A DNA stretch of 21,303 bases from DASZCR01 sp035942915 (GTDB lineage Bacteria > Acidobacteriota > Blastocatellia > Pyrinomonadales > Pyrinomonadaceae): positions 1 through 21,303 of the forward strand of contig DASZCR010000235.1 of NCBI GenBank assembly GCA_035942915.1, in the 5' to 3' direction. Numbering within the stretch: the first letter of the stretch is position 1; every line of letters begins with the position of its first letter. The translations under genes and the position numbers were made by a program. The notes under the pieces are model-generated. The model made no database searches, was not told where the DNA came from, and worked only from the letters and a program-made list of their open reading frames with translations. Positions 1 to 7,060 of this stretch are shown piece by piece.

Positions 1-641
1 CCCCACGCCTCGACCAATCCGGCGCGCGCCGGCAGACGCTTCACGTCCAGCCCGATGATGTGTTTGGAATACTCGAAGATGTGAACCTTGTGGCCGTTGA
101 GAAACTTCTCGAAGACGAGCTTGCCCTCCGGGTCGATGTAGGAATCGAACCCGGAGAGTGCGGCGATGTCTTCGATATGTGCGTAGGCGCTGCGGCGACC
201 GTCGATGACGTAGGCCGGGAAGGTGATGCCGTCGTCGGCCGTCGCCACGTCGAGACCGGCCTGTGCGGCGAGGTCTCTGACAATCTCGCCCGCCTTCATG
301 TTCTCGTAGGTCTTCTCGATGTATGTGCGCAGCAGAAGCGACGCGCCGCTGATGCCCGTGACGTGCGTCGTCGTCAGGTTCGGCGCGACGGCCTCGACCG
401 TTCCCGACATGACCTGCGTCAATTCGCCGTCGTCGCCCGCATAGCCGAGTTCAATCTTGGCCTCGTCGCCGCGCGCCGGATGCAGCCCGCCGACGTTGGC
501 GAGGACGAGCGAGAAGGTGTCGGCCGGCGTCTCAAGGTCGAGCGAGACGTTCAGCGACACGAGCGTGCTCGCGCGCGGCTCGTCGGTCGTATCGACGGCT
601 TTGCCGCCGATGGTCAGCTTGTAGGCCGGATGAATGAGCAT
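1..641 (-). CDS. Phage late control protein D / VgrG-like spike-hub protein (partial, C-terminus beyond left edge)
   Basis: The minus strand is open from an ATG at 641 to the window edge, giving 213 N-terminal residues beginning MLIHPAYKLTIGGK. The pattern fits the GpD/VgrG hub family: a beta-rich first domain with a TFSLVLAN stretch, then LEGYAGD-like ELGYAGDDGELTQVMSG, then a TGISGASLLLRTYIEKTYE segment and GFDSYIDPEGKLVFEKF. Proteins of this family trimerise to form the hub or spike at the tip of a contractile tail. The start is supported by AAGGAG ten or so bases upstream, which overlaps the TAA stop of the preceding gene. It lies 16 bases after the HEAT-like gene and is the last visible gene of the tail operon. 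I infer the family from the N-terminus only; the needle part and any C-terminal extension are outside the window. Confidence 0.75.
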   Translation of the reverse strand, partial: MLIHPAYKLTIGGKAVDTTDEPRASTLVSLNVSLDLETPADTFSLVLANVGGLHPARGDEAKIELGYAGDDGELTQVMSGTVEAVAPNLTTTHVTGISGASLLLRTYIEKTYENMKAGEIVRDLAAQAGLDVATADDGITFPAYVIDGRRSAYAHIEDIAALSGFDSYIDPEGKLVFEKFLNGHKVHIFEYSKHIIGLDVKRLPARAGLVEAW

Positions 642-657
642 GGCGCTCGCACTCTCC

Positions 658-1176
658 TTATGAGCCGGCGAGAGGCTCAAGCAGGTTTATCGTCATGTGA
701 AACTTCGGGTCGCCCGCGTGGCTCGCGTAAACGTCTTGCAGAATCTTTCTGATGTGCGGGTCGTCGCCCGCTTTCAACAGCAGGATGGTGCTGGCCTCGA
801 ACAGCACGTAATCGTTGTCGTCGCGCAGCGCCGAGAGCGCGAAATCGACGATGAGCGGATGGTTCAGCTCGTTCAGACCATGAAGGCTCGCGCCGCGCGC
901 GTCCTCGTTGGGCGAGCGCAGGTTGGTGATGTAGAGCGTCGTCAGGTCGGCCTCGTTTTCGGGCGTGCGGATGTCGAGCAGTTGCATCAGCAGACGGCCG
1001 AGCGGCGGCGGGTTGAAACGCTGCTTGAGTTGCGTGACCAACTCGTTCTTGCTCGCTTCGCTGAACTCCTTGAGCGCATTTTCGTAGAGCGGCGGACGCA
1101 ACCCGCGCGTGCTCAGCAGCTCTTCGAGCCGCCGTGCTTCCTCGGCCACGTCATTCGGTTCTGCCATCGCAGTCAT
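658..1176 (-). CDS. HEAT/ARM-repeat-like small protein of the injection cluster
   Basis: This encodes 172 residues with no signal peptide or membrane segment. The second half reads as helical pairs typical of HEAT-like repeats, for example DARGASLHGLNELNHPLIVD followed by a second pair around DYVLFEASTILLLKAGDD. The first 60 residues are charged and helical. Two starts are possible: ATG at 1176 lies only two bases after AAGGAG, while ATG at 1167 (MAEPNDV) lies eleven bases after it. The gene sits 19 bases after the giant metalloprotease gene and 16 bases before the spike gene, so it is co-transcribed with both. HEAT folds bind other proteins; I infer that it could be a loading adaptor, chaperone or immunity partner, but nothing in the sequence proves that. 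No specific family is recognised. Confidence 0.7.
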   Translation of the reverse strand: MTAMAEPNDVAEEARRLEELLSTRGLRPPLYENALKEFSEASKNELVTQLKQRFNPPPLGRLLMQLLDIRTPENEADLTTLYITNLRSPNEDARGASLHGLNELNHPLIVDFALSALRDDNDYVLFEASTILLLKAGDDPHIRKILQDVYASHAGDPKFHMTINLLEPLAGS

Positions 1177-1195
1177 CTCTCCTTTCGGGCGGCGC

Positions 1196-4100
1196 TTACG
1201 TCCTGATAAAGCGCGAAGGGCGCACCCTGATGCGGTTGAACTGATTGATGCCGTCCTGGTCAGGGTCGTCCCAGAGCCGCTTGCTTTCGAGCACCCCTTC
1301 GCCCGTCGAAGTTCCGTTCCTCATCAAGTTCTGGTCGTTGGTCAGACGATTACCGGCGGGCAGCGCTGGCGCGTTGTAGTGGCCTCCGTTGACGAAGGCC
1401 GACTTGTCTGTGACGAGGTGGCCTATCTCGTGCGCGGGCGAGTAGGGACCTGTTGCCGTCTGGCTGACGTTGATAAAAGCCGTCGCCAGCAGGTCGCCCG
1501 CGTTGTCCGTGTCCGTGTAGGAGACGCCCCGGTCGTTGTTGGCGAAGTTCGGGACGTAGAACAGACAGATGGTGTTGTCGATTTTCGTGACGGCTTGCGC
1601 CAGTTGCGTCTGCCGCGCGGCGTTAAAGACCGTCACGCCGACGAGCGCGGCGGGCGGCGTGACGAGCACGGCACTGTCACCTTGGAACGAGACGATGTCG
1701 GCCGGGAGCGTGCCCGGCGCGACGACCGTGTTGACGCTGATGCCGATGCGCTCATAGGTCTCGCGGATGATGCGCAGGTCGCGCGTCCAGAGCGCAGCAG
1801 CAGCGGCCGTAGAGAAGACGGGCGCGCCGGTCAAGCCCCGGAGGACGAAGATTTGGAGCGGCAGGTTGCGCCGGGAGTCGGGCGTGCGCTGGAAGACTGG
1901 GAGGCGCACGGTCAACACCTGACCGGGCGCGGGTCTGTACTCGACGAGCATGTCGCCGAACATGCTGCCGCGCCTGACGCGATGATTGCTCTCGCCGCGT
2001 GCGCGGAGATTGTCGGCCGCGCTGGCGACGGCGGGCGTCTGCGGGATGGCCGCAGGTAGACCGTGATGCGTCCGCTGGTCGCGGTCGTTGTCGTCGCTGA
2101 CGAGGAGCAGACCGCGCGAGATGAAGACGCCGGAGTTGGCAGGGGTTTCGGCGAGGCTGATGAAGTTGTTGGCCGGGTTGTCGAGGTCTGCGTTGGCGCG
2201 GTCGAGCGTGCGCCAGTTGACGTTGACGTGACCGTTGTTGCGCGAGGCGGCGTCGCGCATGCGGAAGTGGAACTTGCGGCTGTCAGCCCCGGCGAAGTTG
2301 TTGGCTTCCACGTCCGTGTTGAAGAGCGTGTTCGGGCCGCCCGCGACGAAGTTGAAAGCCTTGTCCCAGAGTCCCATGCGGACGAAGGTCGCGGCGGCGA
2401 TGGCGTTGTTCGGCTGGTCTGTGACTTCGAGTTGGACGGCCGTTACGTTGACGCGGTCGAATTCGCCGGGCAGGTCTTTGAGAGTGAGTGTAAAGCCTGC
2501 GTCGCGCGCGGCCGTGCTCGGCGCTTTGCCTTCGATGAAGAATTTTCTCTCGGCCAACGACAGGAGGAAACTCGGAATCTCTCGCGTCCCGGTGAGGGCT
2601 ATCTGGTTGTTGAGCGGAGTCTCGTCGCTGAACAACTCGGTCTTGGTCGCGTCGAGCGGAGTGATGACGAGCGTGCCGACGTTGATGATGGGGTTCGGTT
2701 TGCGCAGGATGAGCATCGCGCGTTCATGCTTGAAGTCGGGCAGTTTCACCTGCACGAAGCGACCCGGAGTAATCTTGTCTGTGGCCGAGAGCGGCGCGGG
2801 GTCAGGCAAGGGCACGGTGCGCGTGACGGCGACATCCAGCGTCAGTTCGACCGATGTCATCTTGGCCGTGGCGGGCGTCCCGGCCGGTGGGTTTGTGCCG
2901 GGGTCGAGCGTCAGCGTGAGGACGACGGCATTTTCGCTCGGACTCGGCGTCGCCCCTTCGGCGAAGAGCTCGACCGTGTCGAAGAGTTGCTGGCCGGTGA
3001 AGACGTTGTCAGTTCCGTCGAACAGGATTTCCTTGCCGCCTGTGAGGGCGTCGAAGAAGCGCACGTCGTTGCGCGAACGTTCAAACTTGCCTTTGCGCGG
3101 GAAGGGAGCGGAGATGAAGAGCGAGACGGCCTGTCGCGGCGGCGTCGTGTGCGCTTTCTTGACGATGACGAAGGGCGGCGCCTGAACGACTGCGCCGACG
3201 CCGACCGTGACGGCAACGCGGTCGCCGTCGTTCTCAACCACCGTGCCTTCCTTGACGCCGAGTTGGAAGCCCCTGTCGCGCAGCGTCACGCTGGCCTCCC
3301 GGCCTTCAATGCCGAACTCGCGGCCGAGCAGGCTGACGGTGCTGCCGGCGAAGTCGAACGGGTTCGAGAGCGGCGACTCGCCCGGCGTCTGGGTCGTATT
3401 GTCGAAGAGATTCAGTTTCTTATCGTCCGCGCCCGTGATGTTCGTGCCCGCGACCTTCACCTGACGCAGCGTCAACTGTCCGCTGAAATCGTCGGGCAGC
3501 ATGTGGACGCTCAGTTTGACGCGCTCCTGCGTGAAGCCTGTCTGGACGTTGACGACGCGCCCGCCGAACCACTTATCTGTGGCCGTTCCGGCGGCGGGCG
3601 GCGGGTCGGGCGGTTGCGGCAGGGCGGCCGACGTGGGCGGGCTATCATGTATGTCGAGCGTCAGCGAGAGCGCCGTCATCTTCAAGGTTGCGGGTGGGCC
3701 GACGGGCGTCGAGCCGGGCGTCAGCGTCAGCGTCAACTCGAAGCCTTTGTCGATATTGCTCGGCTTGACCGCTTCGGCGAAGAGCTGGATGCCGTCGCGC
3801 GCGGAGAGCAGGCCGCCGGAGAAGACGTTCTTCTTGCCGTCGAAGAGGATTTCAGTCCCGCCAGAGGCGGCCGTGAAGAGACGTATCTCGTCGCCGGAGC
3901 GCGTCAGCGTGCCGGTGCGGCGGAAGCGCGAACTGACCTTGAGCGTGACGGGCACGCGCGCCGGTTTCGTGTAAGACTTCTTGACGACGACGGTCGTCAG
4001 CTTCGCGTCGATGATGGGATTGACGACCACCGGCGGCGGCGGGGCGGGATGGATAGTCGCGCCTCCCTTCGGCGGACTGCCACCGCCAGCGCCCGGCTCG

Positions 4101-6022
4101 CCCGCATCGAGGAGGCTGCTTTGCATCGGGGGAGCGCCGCCTCCCGGCGACGTTTTCAAATGCATGCAGATGACGTTGCCGATGGCCGTCTCCGGCGGTT
4201 CGCTGCTCTCTCGCGCCACCGACGGATTGGAGAGTTCGGGAAGTTCGAGGATGTAGACGCCGACGGGCGTCTGGCGCGGGTAACGGAAGTTGCCTACGGC
4301 GTCCGTGCGGTTGGGTATCGGGCGACCGCGCTGCGGCCCCTGCGGGCGCTCGCCGAGGTCTGGTTGCCCCTGCGCGTCCGTGTGCAGAAACTCGCCGTCG
4401 GGCGCGATGAGGATGTACTTCTCGTTGGAAGCGGGCGTGCCATCGTCGAAGACGACTTGTCCATCGACGACGACCTTGCCCGGCTCGGCCGGTTGCACGA
4501 GCCACTTCGGCGGCGCGGCCTTCTGGCGCGTGAGGAAGCAGCAGGGCTGAGGCGTCGGCTTGCCCGGAGGCAGCAGACACCAATCCGTGCCGACCACACC
4601 GGGTTCGGGCAGGTCGAACGTGACGGGGCGCGCCACGTCGCAGGGCAACTTCTCTGCGCGGACAAAGAGCATCTCCGTGCGTCGATTCGGACGCCACGCG
4701 TCCTCCGTGTTGCGCACAGGGTCTTTCTCGCCGCAGCCGAGCCACTTGAGAACGCCGCCGTCGCAGCCTTCGCGTGCGTTCTTGAAGAACTGGCTATCGG
4801 GCACGCTGAGGGCATCCTGCGCGAGATAGCTTTCGACCAGCACAGGCCACGTCGCTTCGTCGAGCAGGCCGGTCACGGGCAGGTTGTTGTCTGTCTGGAA
4901 AGCGCGGATGGCGGCGTCGGTCTTCGGCCCGTGAAGCTCGTCGATGTTGCCCGTGTAGTAGCCGAGGTCTTGCAGCATGTACTGGTATTCGCGCGTTGAC
5001 CAGTTGTCGCTGACGGGCGCGAGCGCGCCGACAGGCTTCTTCCGCAGGTTGTTCCAATCCTTGACGGCCGCTTCGCGGTGCGCGTCGGAAGTGCCGAAGG
5101 TAAGGAAGGCGTAGACGGAGCGTCCGCGACGCTCGGAGAGTTTCTGGTTGTAGTCGTCGTTGCCGACGAGGTCTGTGTGGCCGACGATGAGCAGTTTTTC
5201 GTCCGGGTGGTCTTGGCCGTAGTCGTAAACTTGCCGCAAGACCTGTCGCAGACAGGGTTCGACGAAGGCACTGTCGAAACGGAAATGGACGATGAAGGCT
5301 TTGGCAATGAGGACGCCGGGGCGGAGGATAATCTGCACCTGCGTCGTCTCTCCGGCGCGCACGGTGGCGTCGGCCTCACCCGCCATCGGCTGCGGCTCTT
5401 CGACGACGGCGTTGACGGTGTAATCGCCCGGCGGCATGTCGTCTTTCACCCACACGCCGCCTTCATGCTCGGTCAACTGAATCGTCACAGGCAGGCCGTT
5501 CTGCGTGCCGCTCGCCGTGACGGTGACGGTGTTGAAGTCGAAATCCTCCTCGCCTTCGACAATCACCTCGACGATGAGCGTGCCAATCTCGACCGACGGC
5601 GGAGGTTCGGGCGGAATCGTCGGCGAGGGCGGCGGGTCTTGCGTGACGGTAGCGGGCGGCTCAATCAACTCGCGCAGGGTCAGTGCGTACTCGAAGCGTT
5701 CGGGCTTCCCGGCCAACTCGCGCACGCCCATCTCCTCGATGAGCACCTGTTCGACTTTGGTGGCGGTGGCGATGTCTGCGACGAAGGAGACGGGCTGTGC
5801 GCCGCGAAACTTTTCGCGCAGGGTCTTCAAGTCTTCGGCCGCCTCTGTGCCAGTCATGACACCGTTGAGCGTGACGTGAGTCGCACGACGCCCAAGCCCC
5901 TGAAGGAAGTCGCCTTCGAGAGCCGGGACACCATGCTGCGCCTGCACCTGTTCGCCGACGGTGTCAATCTTCTGCACTAATTTAAGCTCGATGTCATCGA
6001 GCATCGGCTTGACCGGAGACAT
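1196..6022 (-). CDS. Giant hub-domain / OmpA / peptidoglycan-binding / zinc metalloprotease fusion, probable injected effector
   Basis: This 1608-residue protein is a mosaic. Residues 1-123 are a baseplate-hub adaptor domain (GpU/DNA-circulation-like) paralogous to the protein encoded at 6505-7056. After a Pro-rich linker comes a beta-sandwich at about 145-235. An OmpA-like domain starts near 243 (FRFDSAFVEP, GHTDLVGNDDYNQKLSERRG) and appears to finish at about 429-454 (GCGEKDPV, PNRRTEMLFV). Between these halves lies a peptidoglycan-binding domain at about 344-402 (LQDLGYYTGNIDELHGPKTD). A carboxypeptidase-regulatory-like beta domain lies at about 515-595. Two tandem copies of an approximately 260-280 residue beta module fill about 666-1202. 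The C-terminal part holds HEIGH at 1531-1535, a further His near 1548 and NLM at 1565-1567, a zinc-protease signature with a Met-turn-like element. There is no signal peptide, which fits loading into a tail rather than Sec export. ATG 6022 follows AAGGGTGAGAG. Protease activity and cargo role are inferred. Confidence 0.85.
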   Translation of the reverse strand: MSPVKPMLDDIELKLVQKIDTVGEQVQAQHGVPALEGDFLQGLGRRATHVTLNGVMTGTEAAEDLKTLREKFRGAQPVSFVADIATATKVEQVLIEEMGVRELAGKPERFEYALTLRELIEPPATVTQDPPPSPTIPPEPPPSVEIGTLIVEVIVEGEEDFDFNTVTVTASGTQNGLPVTIQLTEHEGGVWVKDDMPPGDYTVNAVVEEPQPMAGEADATVRAGETTQVQIILRPGVLIAKAFIVHFRFDSAFVEPCLRQVLRQVYDYGQDHPDEKLLIVGHTDLVGNDDYNQKLSERRGRSVYAFLTFGTSDAHREAAVKDWNNLRKKPVGALAPVSDNWSTREYQYMLQDLGYYTGNIDELHGPKTDAAIRAFQTDNNLPVTGLLDEATWPVLVESYLAQDALSVPDSQFFKNAREGCDGGVLKWLGCGEKDPVRNTEDAWRPNRRTEMLFVRAEKLPCDVARPVTFDLPEPGVVGTDWCLLPPGKPTPQPCCFLTRQKAAPPKWLVQPAEPGKVVVDGQVVFDDGTPASNEKYILIAPDGEFLHTDAQGQPDLGERPQGPQRGRPIPNRTDAVGNFRYPRQTPVGVYILELPELSNPSVARESSEPPETAIGNVICMHLKTSPGGGAPPMQSSLLDAGEPGAGGGSPPKGGATIHPAPPPPVVVNPIIDAKLTTVVVKKSYTKPARVPVTLKVSSRFRRTGTLTRSGDEIRLFTAASGGTEILFDGKKNVFSGGLLSARDGIQLFAEAVKPSNIDKGFELTLTLTPGSTPVGPPATLKMTALSLTLDIHDSPPTSAALPQPPDPPPAAGTATDKWFGGRVVNVQTGFTQERVKLSVHMLPDDFSGQLTLRQVKVAGTNITGADDKKLNLFDNTTQTPGESPLSNPFDFAGSTVSLLGREFGIEGREASVTLRDRGFQLGVKEGTVVENDGDRVAVTVGVGAVVQAPPFVIVKKAHTTPPRQAVSLFISAPFPRKGKFERSRNDVRFFDALTGGKEILFDGTDNVFTGQQLFDTVELFAEGATPSPSENAVVLTLTLDPGTNPPAGTPATAKMTSVELTLDVAVTRTVPLPDPAPLSATDKITPGRFVQVKLPDFKHERAMLILRKPNPIINVGTLVITPLDATKTELFSDETPLNNQIALTGTREIPSFLLSLAERKFFIEGKAPSTAARDAGFTLTLKDLPGEFDRVNVTAVQLEVTDQPNNAIAAATFVRMGLWDKAFNFVAGGPNTLFNTDVEANNFAGADSRKFHFRMRDAASRNNGHVNVNWRTLDRANADLDNPANNFISLAETPANSGVFISRGLLLVSDDNDRDQRTHHGLPAAIPQTPAVASAADNLRARGESNHRVRRGSMFGDMLVEYRPAPGQVLTVRLPVFQRTPDSRRNLPLQIFVLRGLTGAPVFSTAAAAALWTRDLRIIRETYERIGISVNTVVAPGTLPADIVSFQGDSAVLVTPPAALVGVTVFNAARQTQLAQAVTKIDNTICLFYVPNFANNDRGVSYTDTDNAGDLLATAFINVSQTATGPYSPAHEIGHLVTDKSAFVNGGHYNAPALPAGNRLTNDQNLMRNGTSTGEGVLESKRLWDDPDQDGINQFNRIRVRPSRFIRT
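2417..4027 (-). repeat. Tandem protein-level duplication inside the giant effector gene
   Basis: Two consecutive modules of roughly 260-280 residues are diverged copies (about residues 666-945 and 946-1202). Landmarks recur in the same order: VVVKKSYTKPARVPVTL against VIVKKAHTTPPRQAVSL; GGTEILFDGKKNVFSGG against GGKEILFDGTDNVFTGQ; LTLTLTPGSTP against LTLTLDPGTNP; and FGIEGREASVTLRDRGFQL against FFIEGKAPSTAARDAGFTL. DNA identity is low, so this is an old duplication. The modules look like beta-rich spacers between the cell-wall-binding part and the protease. Confidence 0.8.
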
Positions 6023-6054
6023 ACACTCTCACCCTTGCGAGCCTGACCCGTTGT

Positions 6055-6471
6055 TTAGGACTTGAGCGAGTTGAGATGACCGACAATCTGGTTAATCAGG
6101 TCGATGATGTCGGCCTTGACGGTGTCGAGCGTCGGCAAGCCGGTGACGACGTTGACGACTGCGAGCACGTCGTCAATCGTGTCGGCCTCGCCCGGCAGGA
6201 GGTTCTTCGAGGTTTCGAGCAGTGTCTTGACGCTGGCCGTAAACTGCGAAACTTTGTCGAGTCCCGGAATCGCGCCGACGTTCAAGTTGTTAATCTCGTT
6301 CTTGAGGTCGCCCATCAGGCTTATCAGCTTGTCTATCAACTCGTTGATTTGCGGAATCATCGAACTGAGAGCCTGAATGGCCGGTTTGATGACGGGAACG
6401 TTCGTGTCAAGAAAGTCTTTAAACTCCTGTAAGGCGTCCTTCAACTCCTGATAAAGATTCTGGGCTGGCAT
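6055..6471 (-). CDS. Small amphipathic alpha-helical protein, unknown family
   Basis: This encodes 138 residues that are almost entirely helix-forming, with hydrophobic residues spaced at 3-4 positions (for instance INELIDKLISLMGDLKNEIN) and no Cys, signal peptide or clear transmembrane segment. ATG 6471 is preceded by a good ribosome site, AGAGGAG, nine or so bases upstream. It lies 33 bases after the hub-adaptor gene and 32 bases before the giant metalloprotease gene. The position directly before a large cargo gene and the coiled-coil-like character suggest a chaperone, a plug inside the tube, or a minor baseplate component. At this length it is too short to be a normal tape measure. I do not recognise the family. 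Confidence 0.7.
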   Translation of the reverse strand: MPAQNLYQELKDALQEFKDFLDTNVPVIKPAIQALSSMIPQINELIDKLISLMGDLKNEINNLNVGAIPGLDKVSQFTASVKTLLETSKNLLPGEADTIDDVLAVVNVVTGLPTLDTVKADIIDLINQIVGHLNSLKS

Positions 6472-6504
6472 CTGATTTCTCCTCTTCGTCGTCGAGGTGT
6501 GTGG

Positions 6505-7056
6505 TTAAACGCGTGCGCGCTCGATGTCTTCGCGGAACTTTCGGAGGCGGGCGAGGAGGTCGCCGAAGGTGTTAACGAAGGGTTCGAGGCCGGTGGGAAG
6601 CGCGAGCCCAAGGTCGAGACCATCGACGATGTCTTCGACGAGACCCTTCGCGTCGTCGAGGATGGAGTTATCGACGAGTGAAGTGTCTTCCGGTTCGGCA
6701 GGCTCGATGTACTCGCGCAGGCTGATGACGTAGGCGAAGCGTTCGGGTTTGCCCGCGAGGTCTTGCACGCGCAGGTCTTCGATGACAACTTTTTCCAGTT
6801 CCGCATCGGCGACGATGTCGGCCGTGAAGGGCAGCGGTTGACCGGCGCGGAATTTGGCCTCCAAGTCATCGACGAACTTCTGCGCCTCGCTCCCGGCGGC
6901 GACGCCCCAGAGGGTCAGGCGCGAAGGGCGACGGCCGAGATTTTGCACGAGGCTGCCGTCCATACCGGGCGGTTTGTGTTCGGCGAGAACGCGCCGCTCG
7001 ATGACGGTCAACTCCTGCACGAGCGGCAACTCCAAATCATCAAGCATTGGTCGCAT
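6505..7056 (-). CDS. Baseplate hub adaptor (GpU / DNA-circulation N-domain-like)
   Basis: This encodes 183 residues. Residues 1-118 match the N-terminal domain of the giant effector almost position by position (MLDDLELPLVQEL against MLDDIELKLVQKI; LGRRPSRLTLWGV against LGRRATHVTLNGV; DLAGKPERFAYVISLREYIEP against ELAGKPERFEYALTLRELIEP). Such domains join the tail tube to the spike in Mu-like and P2-like tails, so a hub adaptor role is likely. The remaining 65 residues are an acidic, helix-prone tail with no recognised domain; there is no LysM motif. ATG 7056 is four bases after the stop of the preceding gene and has no clear Shine-Dalgarno, so translation is probably coupled. A second in-frame ATG three codons later (MLDDLEL) is an alternative start. 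Confidence 0.75.
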   Translation of the reverse strand: MRPMLDDLELPLVQELTVIERRVLAEHKPPGMDGSLVQNLGRRPSRLTLWGVAAGSEAQKFVDDLEAKFRAGQPLPFTADIVADAELEKVVIEDLRVQDLAGKPERFAYVISLREYIEPAEPEDTSLVDNSILDDAKGLVEDIVDGLDLGLALPTGLEPFVNTFGDLLARLRKFREDIERARV

Positions 7057-7060
7057 GGTG

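Noticed and set aside
2063..4999. A 978-codon open frame on the plus strand, and similar long plus-strand frames at 5078-5980 and 1109-2059
   Set aside because: They lie opposite the giant effector gene, have Arg/Asp-rich antisense composition and no recognisable domain, while the minus frame has clear OmpA, peptidoglycan-binding and protease motifs.
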